Assembly: GCF_019279795.1 (NCBI RefSeq)
Contig: NC_056747.1
Span: forward strand, 1,007,272,657-1,007,336,656
From: Protopterus annectens
Lineage: Eukaryota > Chordata > Ceratodontiformes > Protopteridae
Reading direction: 5' to 3'
DNA: 64,000 nucleotides
Shown here: positions 22,981-33,519 of the stretch, piece by piece
Numbering within the stretch: the stretch's first letter is position 1
How the letters are laid out: the number at the start of each line of letters is the position of its first letter
Position numbers and translations under genes: made by a program
Notes under the pieces: model-generated
Database searches by the model: none
Seen by the model: the letters and a program-made list of their open reading frames with translations, nothing else
Told to the model about the DNA's origin: nothing

Positions 22981-24355
22981 AAGTGTATTGTCAAGCCAAT
23001 TGGACCAAATTAAGTGTGTCCAGTGGACACATTTGCAAAATGGGGAGGTATGTATGGGACGATATGTTTTGGGACAGAAGCCCTCTTTTTTTTTTTTTTT
23101 TGTTAAGGAGAGAGTGGAATGTTGGGGAAGGGGCATAGGTATGTCTGTGAAAGGTAAATTGGGAATGTGAGGAAGTTTTTGCAGACAGACAAGACAGCAG
23201 ACAGAGTTGGTGTGGGACACAAGGGGGGGGCACCTTGGCTGGGGAGGGTGTTGTGGAATCCCACTCCCATGGACGTCAGACACAGTAACAGTGTGATTCA
23301 AGTCCTCACCTGTGGGACAGTCAGCACTGCACCTTCACTGCTCCTGTGGTGGCAGTGGTCGATACTGGATCCTAGGGTGAGATTGCCCCACTAGGATGGA
23401 CAGCATGCTCTCCATCCGGCATAGGTGTGCACCAACAGTTTGGTACACAAGCCTACGCGCCATGCCTGGCAGTTGGTCTTGGGTGACAAATGCACCCCCC
23501 TCCACCTCTAGTCCCAGTGGGGGGCACACCCCCAACCTGTGAGGTGGAACTACTCAATGAGCAGGTAGTGCTGGGGCAGCAGAGGGGGCACCACCAGGCT
23601 GTGGCCCAGATGTGCTGGGCCCCGATACCTTGTCATACTGTGATAAATGAAATATAAACACGAAGGAAAAATAAACATAACCCAAATAAATATAATTAAT
23701 AACATAAGAGAAAATTAATAATTGGTAATGGAAGCAAATTGAAAATAATATAATGAGGAACACAACAATAAATAATGTAAATGAAACTTTTTTAACAACA
23801 AAGCAATATGAAATTATACATAAGGCCAAGAAAAGAGGTAATAAATTATATGATAATATCAAATGATAATAATAAATAGATTTATTAAATAAATAAAAGA
23901 AGAAAAGGGGTGGGGTGAGAGAAAAAAAGAAGAACATTAGTAACTTCACAGATAATATGACTTCACAGACTACAACTATATACTTCTATATATGTTAGAT
24001 TTCAGTTGTGAAAACACTGACTGCTTATATTGCATATATGATGTTCTACATACATACCTCTCAACCTCTTGGTATGGGACATTATGCGGCAAGCCATACA
24101 TAATGGTGGGACAAAGGCACAACAACAGGGGACATCCTTACATAGTGTGCTCATACATTAGTAGCAAGGTGTTCTGATAACAGATTTTCCATTTATTTTT
24201 ATTATTATTATTTATTTATTTTACATTTGTTAACCGGGATTAAATTGCATTTTGAGTGATGTTATATATCTGCAAAGCAGAGGACCAGATATATGGGGCA
24301 ATATTTAATACATTCTGCAAAAAATTGTGACAGTTGAGAGGTATGTTTGTTTACA
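22981..24355. other. Gene-free stretch, partly AT-rich
   Basis: No coding signal. It contains an 18-bp T tract near 23084 and a very AT-rich section at 23640-23950. A possible MITE at 24048-24347 is listed separately. Confidence 0.5.
24048..24347. mobile_element. Possible hAT-like MITE with a SINE tail inside
   Basis: ACATACCTCTCAAC at 24050 and its reverse complement GTTGAGAGGTATGT at 24334 form 14-bp inverted ends about 300 bp apart. Related words (CAACCTCTTRG) recur near 44215 and 48440. A T-rich stretch with TTTACATTTGTTAACCGGG (24195-24240) inside looks like an inserted SINE tail. I could not find a clean target duplication, so the class is uncertain. Confidence 0.45.
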
Positions 24356-24359
24356 CTGA

Positions 24360-25258
24360 TTAGACTTGACTGCTGGACATTTCTCAGTTGGCTGGTGTCG
24401 GATTAGAACTCACAGGCAGTGACTACAGGAATACTGAACATTTTATTTGAAAAAATAAATTATCAGAACACCATCTCCTTTTACACTTTACTGATTCATG
24501 TTGTTTTAGATCTTGCATTTAAACAAATGCATAGCTGTGTAGGAGTTCTATTACCTTACACATTTACCCTATTCATTTACTGACTGCAACCTGCAGCATA
24601 TATCAGACAAAATGAGCAGAACACAACATTAACTCTTAATTTGGGTATTGCACAACATTTGTTTCTGGCATACTAAAACAGTATTGCCTACTGCACATAT
24701 ATCAAGTTGGCTGGTGTTGGATTAGAAACCACAGGCAGTGACTACAGGAATACTGAACATTTTATTTGAAAAAAATAAATTATCAGAGCAACAACTCCTT
24801 TTACTGTTTATTGATTCATGTTGTTTCAAATCTTGCATTTACCCACATGCATAGCTGTGTAGGAATTCTGTTAACTTACACATTTACCCTCTTCATTTAT
24901 TGACTGCAACCTGCAGCATATATCAGACAAAATAAGCACAACACAACATTGACTGTTAACCTGGGTATTGCACAGCATTTATTTATAACATGGTAAAAAA
25001 TTATTGACTACTGTACATTTCTCATTTGGCTGGTGTCTGATTAGAACCCACAAGCAGTGACTACAGGCATACTGAACATTTTATTTGAAAAAGTTAATTA
25101 TCAAAGTGCCATCTCCCTTTACACTTTACTGATTCATGTTATTTCAGATCTTGCATTAATACACATGGATAGCTGTCTAGGACTTCTGTTAATTTACACG
25201 TTTACCCTATTCATTTATTGAGTGCAATCTACAGCAAATTTCAGACAATGAAAGCAAT
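24360..25258. repeat. Tandem repeat, 319-bp period, about 2.8 copies
   Basis: TTGGCTGGTGT lies at 24388, 24707 and 25026, exactly 319 bp apart each time. Other shared words keep the same phase: CAGTGACTACAGG, ACTGAACATTTTATTTGAAAAA, GATTCATGTT, TGACTGCAACCTGCAGCATA. Copies differ by roughly 10%. The constant period means almost no indels since duplication. No coding sequence is seen. Confidence 0.92.
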
Positions 25259-26334
25259 AAAAAGCTTATAAAATAGGTTGTGATATAGAAGATGCAGAAA
25301 TATGTATTTATTAGATTTCTGCTGAGCTATGAGTAATTTTGTGCCTGAGTTTATGGTTGACTGCTAAATAATCCCAACAGGAGTTTTAAGGGTTATTTAT
25401 TCAGATATGAAGTATTAATCAACCAATCATGTACCTAGGCCATTTATACCTTATTTATTAATGGTAGGGTAAAATACTGAATAATTAATGACAATAAAGA
25501 ATGCAACAGCTCCAGCTGGATAAAGCAAACAGAGATCTGACAATTTAAATTCATACTAATCCAGTGATAATTCTTGAATTAGAAATGTTAATTCACAAAG
25601 CATGCCAGTCTTACACCTCTTAAATTTACAGATTATTTTTTTTTTAGAATATGCTCTCTCTCTAAGCAAAGTCTATTAAACACCTTTTTCAAACTAGATG
25701 GATCATATAGTCTCCATTCTCTAAACAGTACTGTACACCTACAGCACGTAGTATGGACTAAATAACTGGGAAACATTATAAACACAGCACTTTGAATGCA
25801 TCCCATCACAGTTTTAATGGCTTTTCATTTGTTACTTCCATGTTGAAAACTTCATTATTGACCTCCATACTTTTTTATTTTTTATAAGACTGCAGATAAA
25901 ATCAATTCATTCTTTTTAATTTCTCCAAATCTTTTGGGTTTCTAATACCATGGCAGGAATGGAGCCCATTCCTAAGTCAAAGTATGATTAATGTTCATGA
26001 AATTAGTATTGTTTCACTCTTTGAGGTCAGCCAAAAGTGCTCTTTACAGCACCTGTAACATACCCAGTAATGAATTCTTCTGCAATTTGTACAGTTACAT
26101 GTATTGGTAACATATATAAATATGATTTTAGATACTTTTTTATAAGACCGGTTGCTCCTACTGCTATCAGAACTGTCTGGGTATCTTTCTTCCACATTGC
26201 TCTCGTTTCTGCCTGCAAATCCTGATATTTTATGACTTTATGTCTCTCTGTACGTAAGACACTGTAGTCACTGGGTATAGCGATTTCAATGATCAATGCT
26301 ACTTTTGTCTTTTTTCATGGACCACTATATCTGG

Positions 26335-26691
26335 TTTTCTTGTAGGGTTGCCACCTTTTCAAATGCCCAAAGTGGGCCATTTTTTCTAGAAATGTGAGGT
26401 TTTGCAGGACAAAACATACCCATGGCCAGTGCAAAGGACAAAACTTCACTTTTCTGCAAAAACAAAAGCCTATTTTGTAGCATTTGAGTTGCTTATGCTA
26501 TTTCATATAATATTTATGTGATTCAGATACAAAATAACTGTTTTATGCAATTATTAAAGAAAATGTAAGACATATATTTTGTCTTAAAATCTCAAGACAT
26601 TTGCTATTTTTTAGTTTTTTTCGCAGGACACAACTGCCCAAAGTGGGACTGTCCCTTGCAAAGAGGGACAGCTGGTAACCCTATTTTCTTG
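26335..26691. mobile_element. 341-bp hAT-type MITE with perfect 8-bp target duplication
   Basis: The insert (26343-26683) starts TAGGGTTGCCACC and ends GGTAACCCTA, giving terminal inverted repeats TAGGGTTRCC. TTTTCTTG is repeated exactly at 26335-26342 and 26684-26691. The interior has two related blocks (GCCCAAAGTGGGCC and GCCCAAAGTGGGAC) and GCAGGACA words in near-mirror positions. There is no coding capacity. Eight-bp duplications point to hAT. It sits in the endonuclease region of the R4-like LINE. Confidence 0.85.
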
Positions 26692-27270
26692 CATCTATCT
26701 TTTGAACTGTTGGTAATGGGTGATCCCATGTGATGTAGACTTCATAATTTTCTATGATGCTTTGTAGCTCATGTTTCCAGTGTTTTTCAGGTACTTCAGT
26801 ATTACAATCTTTGCACACTCCTCAGTGCAACAGTCTTATCACATTATTATGCCTTTCGGTGTACAGTCGTTCTGCCATTAGTATGTCACAACCAGGAACA
26901 AGGTCTGCAACTTTTTCCAGTTCTGTGTCAAAAAAAAACTACATTTGTCTGCTTTTCTCACATGTTCAATGGAATTTGTAAACCACAGTGTATGTAATCC
27001 ACTATCTTGGGCCGCCAATATTAACCTTTCATCTTTAGGTTTGAATTTGCTTCTCCTTAACCATTCCTGCATTTGATCCTAATCAATATGAGGTTGTCCC
27101 AGGGGTTTTCCATACTTGCAACTATATTTATGCATTTTCCATAATTCTTGCTTTCTCATCTGATCCTTCACCTTATATTCTTTCTTTTGTTTTTTTTTTT
27201 TGTTTTTTGGCAAATTCAGTTGTTGCCTGGTTTTTATTTACTTTTGGTTTGATTTCTATTCCCGCTTAAT

Positions 27271-28720
27271 GCTAATATGCTTCTGCCAGACTAAAAAGGG
27301 AAGTCATCCTAGATGTATTCTCCTCATGTTTCAAAACTTTCACTATGTTTGGGTCTTGTGAGGTCAACAGATATGTATGCAATCCCATGATTGCAGATCT
27401 ATAAATGTAATCAGTTTCAAGGAGGCCTGTACCTCCTTCGGAATGGGGAACATATAATTTTGGTATGTACTGATTTTTATAAATCATTTAATGAGCATGA
27501 GGCATCCTTCTTGTTTTCCTGTCTAATCTATCCAATACCTTTTGGGGCCAGTCAGGCACCCCAAAACTATAAGTTAGGACAGGAAGAGCAAATTGGTTTA
27601 TAGCTTGAACTTTGTTCCTAGATGTCAGCTCTGTTTTCAGTATTAATTAAAATCTTCTAAAACATTCCTTACTGAGTTCTATTCGCATTTGTTCATGTTT
27701 TATTGTTGATCCTTCATGAATTCCCAAATATTTATACACTCCCTCTTGCTCAACTACTTTTGTGTCACATTCTTGTCCCAAACTGATATTTTCTTGGTGC
27801 TGCAGTTTTCCTGCTTTAAAGGATGCTTTTGCACGTATATCAAGACCAAATGGCATTCTTATATCATCTGAAAAAGTTTTGACTACTTGCAGTTGTGCTT
27901 TCAGTTCCTCATCTGATGAGCTATAAATTTTTAAATAATTAGCAAAGAGAAGGTGAGAAGTCTTTACACTTTTTTGCTTTCTGGGAGCCGAGTTATAGCC
28001 ATGACCTAATCTGTTAAGCAGACAGCTTAATGGGTTAAGGGCAAGAAAAAATAGAGCAGTGACAGAGAGTAAAACTGGAATATCCCCCTTCAAATTTCTG
28101 TCCCTGTAATAATAATTTGTCCTTTATCATGGCTTAACTGCAAAGTGGTCTGCCACTGTTTCATGGTTGCTGTGATGTAGTTTATCAGTGTTGGGTGCAT
28201 CTTACATATTTTTAAGCACTTTTATCCATGAATGTGGGATGCTGTCAAATGCTCGTTTGTAGTCTATCCATGCCATACTTAGATTCTTCCCCTTTTTACA
28301 GCTCTCCAGTATGACTTTATATAATAACAAATGATCCTTTGTTCCATATGACTTTCTTTTATTACCCTTTTGATCTATTGCCATAGTTGAGCTTTCTTCT
28401 AAATGACTATAAACTCTGACAACATAATTTCCAGTGTATAGTTTATATGTCATCAGAAGGCAAGTTATTGGTCTATAATTTTTAGAGTAGCTTGCAGGTT
28501 CACTCTTAAGTAGGAACATTGCTTTTCCTGTTGTTAGCCAGGTTGGTGTTTGTTCAGGGTGCACATCGAAATAGTTTTTACTCATGGCTAAATCATCATG
28601 CAGAGATGTTAATACTTTTAGCCAGAAGTTAAGTACTGCAACTGGGCCTGGGATTTTCCAATTAGAGGCTTTTCTTAACTTTGTTTCAATCTCTCTGGCC
28701 GTTACTCCATCCCATTTCAT
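27271..28720 (-). pseudogene. R4/Dong-like reverse transcriptase, inactivated
   Basis: One frame is largely kept across 28720-27271 with a few stops. Recognised blocks are NYRPITCLLMTYKL (finger region), GTKDHLLLYKVILESCKKGK, MAWIDYKRAFDSIPHSWI (motif A, catalytic Asp present) and SHLLFANYLKIY. Family members have FADDLKIY at this last block, so motif C has lost both catalytic Asp residues. Motif B (GDSLSPLLF in relatives) is also degraded, reading GDIPVLLSVTALFF. RT activity is therefore impossible. It lies in the LINE at 25905-29345. Confidence 0.75.
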
Positions 28721-29345
28721 ATCCTATACATTTGAACCTCTTATTCTTTCATTTACTTCTTGTATCCATTTAGCATCTTTGTTATGTTCCACAGGATCTT
28801 CATAAATAATTCTCCAAAATGTGTCTAGTTCTTCTTTTTTGGTGGTCTTTCAATTTCTTTTACCTTATTTCCCAGTAAAACTTTTTGGGTCATCAATAAA
28901 TTGCTTATTTTGTACTTTCCTTTTATAGTTAGCTGTGTATCTACTAAGTTTTTTTTGCCTGCGCTGATATTTTTAGTTTATTATTTACGGTAGTGCATGA
29001 TAAATCCTGCTCCGTTATAATACTTTGCATTGCTTTTATTACTTCTCTCTTTCTGAGTATTTTTCTTGATTGGTTCCATCTTCTATACTCTTCTAACAGT
29101 GACACTTCTTGTCTTAATTGCTTTATAGTTTTCTCTATTTGACATTTCCATGATGGCATTCGATTTCTCACCGTCCTTTCCCTTACTACCCTGTATTCTT
29201 GTGGTAGGACTTTATATATTATTAATTTGGCTGCACAGTAATGTATCCTATTTAATAGCACACAAATCTCTTTGGATAGTCTTAATTACTGTGTTTGTTT
29301 GTTTTATCAAACTTCTAATTTTTAGGTTTTATTGACCTTCTGCAG

Positions 29346-31528
29346 TCTATTTCTTTCATTGATCTTAATATGTATAGCCATCTCTATTAAATCAAGTAGC
29401 TTTTCTCTTAGATCATTTTCTTCTAAACTGAGGGTACATTCTTTTCTATAGAAAGTCCCAGGCTTCTTCCTGTGCCATGTTCTCTTCAGTTTCACCCTGT
29501 GTCATCCATTTCTCTTTCATGTGGGAACTCACTGGCTTATCACTACACAACACTGACTATGTCAGAGTTGCCACAGTTTCCTGTTCATTCCCTTGCTATT
29601 TAGCTCCAACTAAACCTTTGTACTGGTTTCCTATGAAAGGCTCCAAAGTATCTTCCTATGTCAACCAAATAGATGTTTCCTGCTCCACTGCTTTCTCCTT
29701 AATTTGAGTGTCCATTACTCTATCCTGTAGTGTTGTTATGTGAATTCAATTTTCTAGATTAAATCCTTCACTTTGCAAGTACTCTATAACCTCAGTTTCT
29801 ATTTCTTTAACTTCATACTGTATAAGTAAAACAATATTAAGAAAATCTCTAATAACAAAGTATACATCTGACCAAAGAATACATCTGACAAAGAATCAAT
29901 CAAGTACTGACACAAATGAAAAAATGTAATTGAAAAATTGCAAATAGTGCTGTGCAAAAGTTGATAGTAGAGCTATAGATCTGTGTTGTGATGTATTCCC
30001 TTACTTCGGCCATAGTGATGGTGCCAACACCAAAAGAAATTACAGATATGCATCTGGTCTGTGTGTTGTCTACAGATGTGCTGCCTCTATGGGGAAAAAG
30101 CATGCACTAGAGCATACACAGTAACAAAACCATCCCCTCTAACACAATATGCATCTTGGCTGGTATTGGCTGGCAGTGAACCTGTACAATGGGCACTGTA
30201 ATGTGTAGCTGTAGTCATTGGTTAAATCAGAATGCAGCACATGTTCATGTTCAAATACCACAGACTATAGGTACATGCACACATGTCAGTGCACAGATAC
30301 TGAACATTGACACAACACCTAGCAATATACCAGGTCTATCCAGGAGGCAGTAATATGGCAGAGATATTTGAGTAACTTGTCAGTAATGAACACAGTGTGA
30401 GAAGAATATTCCAAACTCTAAAATACCAAACAACAGAGATATAAAAGTGCTCTACAAAGGTTCATTGCTAATGCTGTATGTTTTTGACACAATAAAAATA
30501 TTGGCTCGCATCTATAAAACACATTTTTGCCACAAAGATAACCAGTATCAGTCAGTGCTGCAGGCATAAAACCATAGTGCATGCGACATGCATGTTTTGC
30601 ACTGAGGAGTAATGCAGTGTGAACATGTGAGGTATCACACTTGATGATACAGTGACACACATATACCTGTGACCACCTGAACACATGCTGCAAAGAGTAG
30701 AGCTTGTAAATATCACATGTGGGGGAGGCATCTTTTTCTACAGAGCAGTGTGTTAGAGCTCTAAAACTGAAAGCAGATTTTTACAGCATAATTCAGAAAG
30801 CAAAGTATATTTCAGTCATCATGGGCAGGACGAGAACTTTAGTACTTTTCAGATATGATCTTGATATACTTTAGTTTGTCTGTTGTGTGGAGGAGCAGAA
30901 AGGAGGCCTGTGTGGCAGGGAGGAGAGGATATTAGACTACTGTAATACTTGGGAGAAGACACTGAGGAGCAGTGCAGGTGTTGACTTATTGAAAAAAAAA
31001 AAAGCAGAGAGACTAGTCATCTTAAAACTTTGTTGATGAGCTCAGTCAATAATTTCCAAAGTCATGAAACTCAGGTAGTGTTCTAAAGCAACAAGCCTTT
31101 ATTCGTCACAGACAAATGATCCTCATTAACAAAAAATCAGAAATATTTTAACAATGTTAAACATATCAGCTTTTATATACTTAGAAGTAGGTGTGGAAAA
31201 TATTACCATCTGAATCCCTTCCACTGTGCATGTCATTGTCACTTAAAAGAAGTATCTTTTATATACTTATTACCGTTTTTAGGCTTCCAGTCCAATTTAT
31301 ATCCTTTCTCTGATAGCACAAACCATGGTAACATCCATTTTTTGCAGTACACCCTCTTAATTTAACATTATACTTTAATGGCAACGGGATCATATCTGCC
31401 CCAAGCATCACTGTGATGTCATGCCATCACAAGACCACCATTATTCTTATGGCATGTCTAGGAATGGAGAGAAGGCATTATTTACAATGACTCTGTTCAC
31501 ACATTGTTCTCTCCTTTCACTTATTAAT
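29346..31528. other. Gene-free stretch
   Basis: No coding sequence, repeat array or RNA gene was recognised. Short open frames have no family-like motifs. Confidence 0.5.
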
Positions 31529-31544
31529 ACTGTCCTTATTTTTT

Positions 31545-32842
31545 CTCTGAGTGGAATAAAATTACCTCTCCGTTTGTATTAAATGTTCCTTTATTGCTGA
31601 CCAACAAGTAAAAATGCACAAAAGATAATCACTCCGTAGTGGAAAAATCCAAAGAGACAACCAACAAATAAATCAAGCACTTTCACCCGTTACTGTGACG
31701 GGCTTTCTCAAGATACACTACTGAAAACTCTGTGTGCTTATATACAATGTTTATAAAACAATTAATCAATTAAGATAATTATAACAATCAAAATAAATCA
31801 ATTACAAGACAACAAATTCTTTCTTATTTAAAGCAATATCACATTCATAATGCTTGACTCCATTGCATTTTAGTCAAAACATGTTTAGAACGCTTCCGTA
31901 ATATTAAATTTGTTTCACTAATAATTATATTTTCTACTCTTTTTAATTCTGAATAATTTATATTGTGTACATAATTATGTGTAAGCCAAACTCAACCCTT
32001 ACAATTATTTTAAATATTTATGTACGCTTATAGTTGCATTCACCAAAAGCTTTCTTGTGTGAACAAGTTTCGCTAATATGTTGTTCTCAGTTACTATACT
32101 TTTGTCAACCAAAACATTTCTTAACAGTGCTTGGAATCAAGGAAACTATCCTCATTTCTCCACCAGTTCCTGCGTACTACCTCTAAATACACCAAGCACT
32201 TTGCAAAGAACTAAATAATAACATTTTTCACGGGTGCTGTGTATTTTAACCTGCTAACGCGGTTGCGTTGTCATCTAAATGTTTGTTCTTACAAAGTAGA
32301 GTTATAAAGGAAATGCAAAATGTTCATATAATATTAGTGTACTGAACTAATAATTATTGTTATTCCTTAAACTTTGCACATTGAATTTTAATAAAAATAA
32401 ATTAAAATTTTAAATTAAAAACTTGCAACTGGGTTATTTGTTATTTTCTAACCAGGAGGTATGTTATTCAACTCCGTTAAATATAATATTGTTTCAGGAC
32501 TACCATATTGTTCTCACAGTAAACAACATTAATACTAAAAACATAATAAATACTATTAACCTTAAATCTAGCAAATTGGTCACAAAATAAATAAAATAAA
32601 TATGTAAATAAATATTATATTATGTGGAATTAACTGCAGTTAATAATTGTTAGTTAATAAATATTAAATATATATTAAATATTAAATTAGTATATACAAA
32701 TCCGTTCAGTATTGTAAATATTATTATAGATATTAATGGGTATTATTGTGTTCATAAAAATACTGTCAATTAATTATAGTTTAATTAAAATTCATTTTGA
32801 GTGGGTCAAGAATTTAAAATGAAATAAAATACAATCAAATAT
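31545..32842 (-). repeat. PLE left arm (inverted pseudo-LTR)
   Basis: Reverse complement of 36149-37446. Differences found by eye include G/T at about 32253, T/C at about 32169, A/G at about 31680, T/C at about 32691, A/G near 32774 and one extra A near 32417. Several are C-to-T type changes at CpG. The arm begins at once after the left target duplication and lacks the last 69 bp of the right end. Confidence 0.93.
31675..31713 (-). ncRNA. Hammerhead-ribozyme-like hairpin in the PLE left arm
   Basis: Minus-strand copy of the 37278-37316 hairpin, with one base difference (GAAAGTGC against GAAAGCGC) just after the GAAA box. The stem CCCGT/ACGGG is intact. Same reservations as for the right copy. 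Confidence 0.4.
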
Positions 32843-33519
32843 CACTGTTTAGTGATAAATTATATTCTTTTAAAGCAGCAAAACTTGAAATAGACTACTT
32901 ACAGGAATGTATCAAAGTAAAGAGAGTGCCTAGAGGTCTTCGGATCAACAAGTTTCCAAACAATGCTACTGTTGGTTCAGACCTCCATAAAGAGATTTCA
33001 GAACTTTTTGACTGTACTGGACTTGAAATGTTACATCTTATGGTCAAAGACTATGAAAAGAAAGCTGACATGTTATTAGAAGAGTTAAATATAATCAACG
33101 ACTCTATTAACACTGATGTTTCTTTTTCTAGGATCAAAAAAGATTATAATAATGTTTTTTATGAGGTCGACCAGTACTGTGTTAGGATTATAGAAAGAAA
33201 AGTCAAAAAGTTAGAAAGAGATTTAAATGACTATAAAAATGGGATAGCACAATGTTATTCCAACAAACAAAACTGGTCTACTAGGTACATAAATAAAAAT
33301 GGAGGGCCCCCATCCTTTCAAAATTTAAATGATGACACACCTTTGACTGAGACTTTAAGACGCAGTGAAAGATTAGCTCAAAAACACAATAACAACAACA
33401 ATATGAGCAATAATACCCCAAAAAATGACAATAACCAGGGTTTTCAATTTCCCCAACGCAGGCAAGGGAACAGGGCACAGTTCCAGAACCAGCAAGCGTG
33501 GGGGAAACAACGCAGATAA
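32818..33519 (+). CDS. PLE ORF1: upstream basic/coiled-coil frame, no AUG start
   Basis: Open from 32818 (just after an in-frame TAA at 32815) to TAA at 33517-33519, partly inside the end of the left arm. No ATG occurs before the middle of the frame; the first in-frame ATG is in the MLHLMVKDYEKK segment near 33030. The protein has a PRGLRINKFP motif, a helical Lys/Glu-rich section (VKKLERDLNDYKNG) likely to form a coiled coil, and an Asn/Gln-rich basic tail (RRSERLAQK, then NNNNN). Similar N-terminal regions precede the RT in vertebrate PLEs. It overlaps ORF2, which lies in the -1 frame. Translation start (non-AUG, spliced leader exon or frameshift) is not resolved. Confidence 0.6.
   Translation, partial: NEIKYNQISLFSDKLYSFKAAKLEIDYLQECIKVKRVPRGLRINKFPNNATVGSDLHKEISELFDCTGLEMLHLMVKDYEKKADMLLEELNIINDSINTDVSFSRIKKDYNNVFYEVDQYCVRIIERKVKKLERDLNDYKNGIAQCYSNKQNWSTRYINKNGGPPSFQNLNDDTPLTETLRRSERLAQKHNNNNNMSNNTPKNDNNQGFQFPQRRQGNRAQFQNQQAWGKQRR

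Larger units (their letters stand above)
25905..29345 (-). mobile_element. R4/Dong-like LINE (restriction-like endonuclease type), dead
   Basis: Minus-strand non-LTR retrotransposon. From 5' to 3': an N-terminal region (29261-28944, PSWKCQIEKTIKQLRQEVS), RT (28720-27640), a region with GGTGLLETDYIYRSAIMGL (27430) and a C-terminal restriction-like endonuclease block with IEIAIPSDYSVLRTERHKV and KYQDL (26290-26200). This order and the (D/E)IAIPxD...KYxDL pattern fit R4/Dong/Rex6-type elements. A 341-bp MITE lies in the C-terminal region. The 3' UTR (25905-26030) is matched by a second fragment at 53300-53450. Clade call from memory of family motifs, not from alignment. Confidence 0.7.

Noticed and set aside
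23554..23949. 131-codon minus-strand frame rich in Phe/Tyr/Leu
   Set aside because: AT-rich DNA without stops by composition; hydrophobic residues follow from TTT/TAT codons, with no domain.
33415..33440. A AAA AAT as a -1 frameshift site joining PLE ORF1 and ORF2
   Set aside because: In the -1 frame it is followed at once by TGA, so it cannot lead into ORF2.
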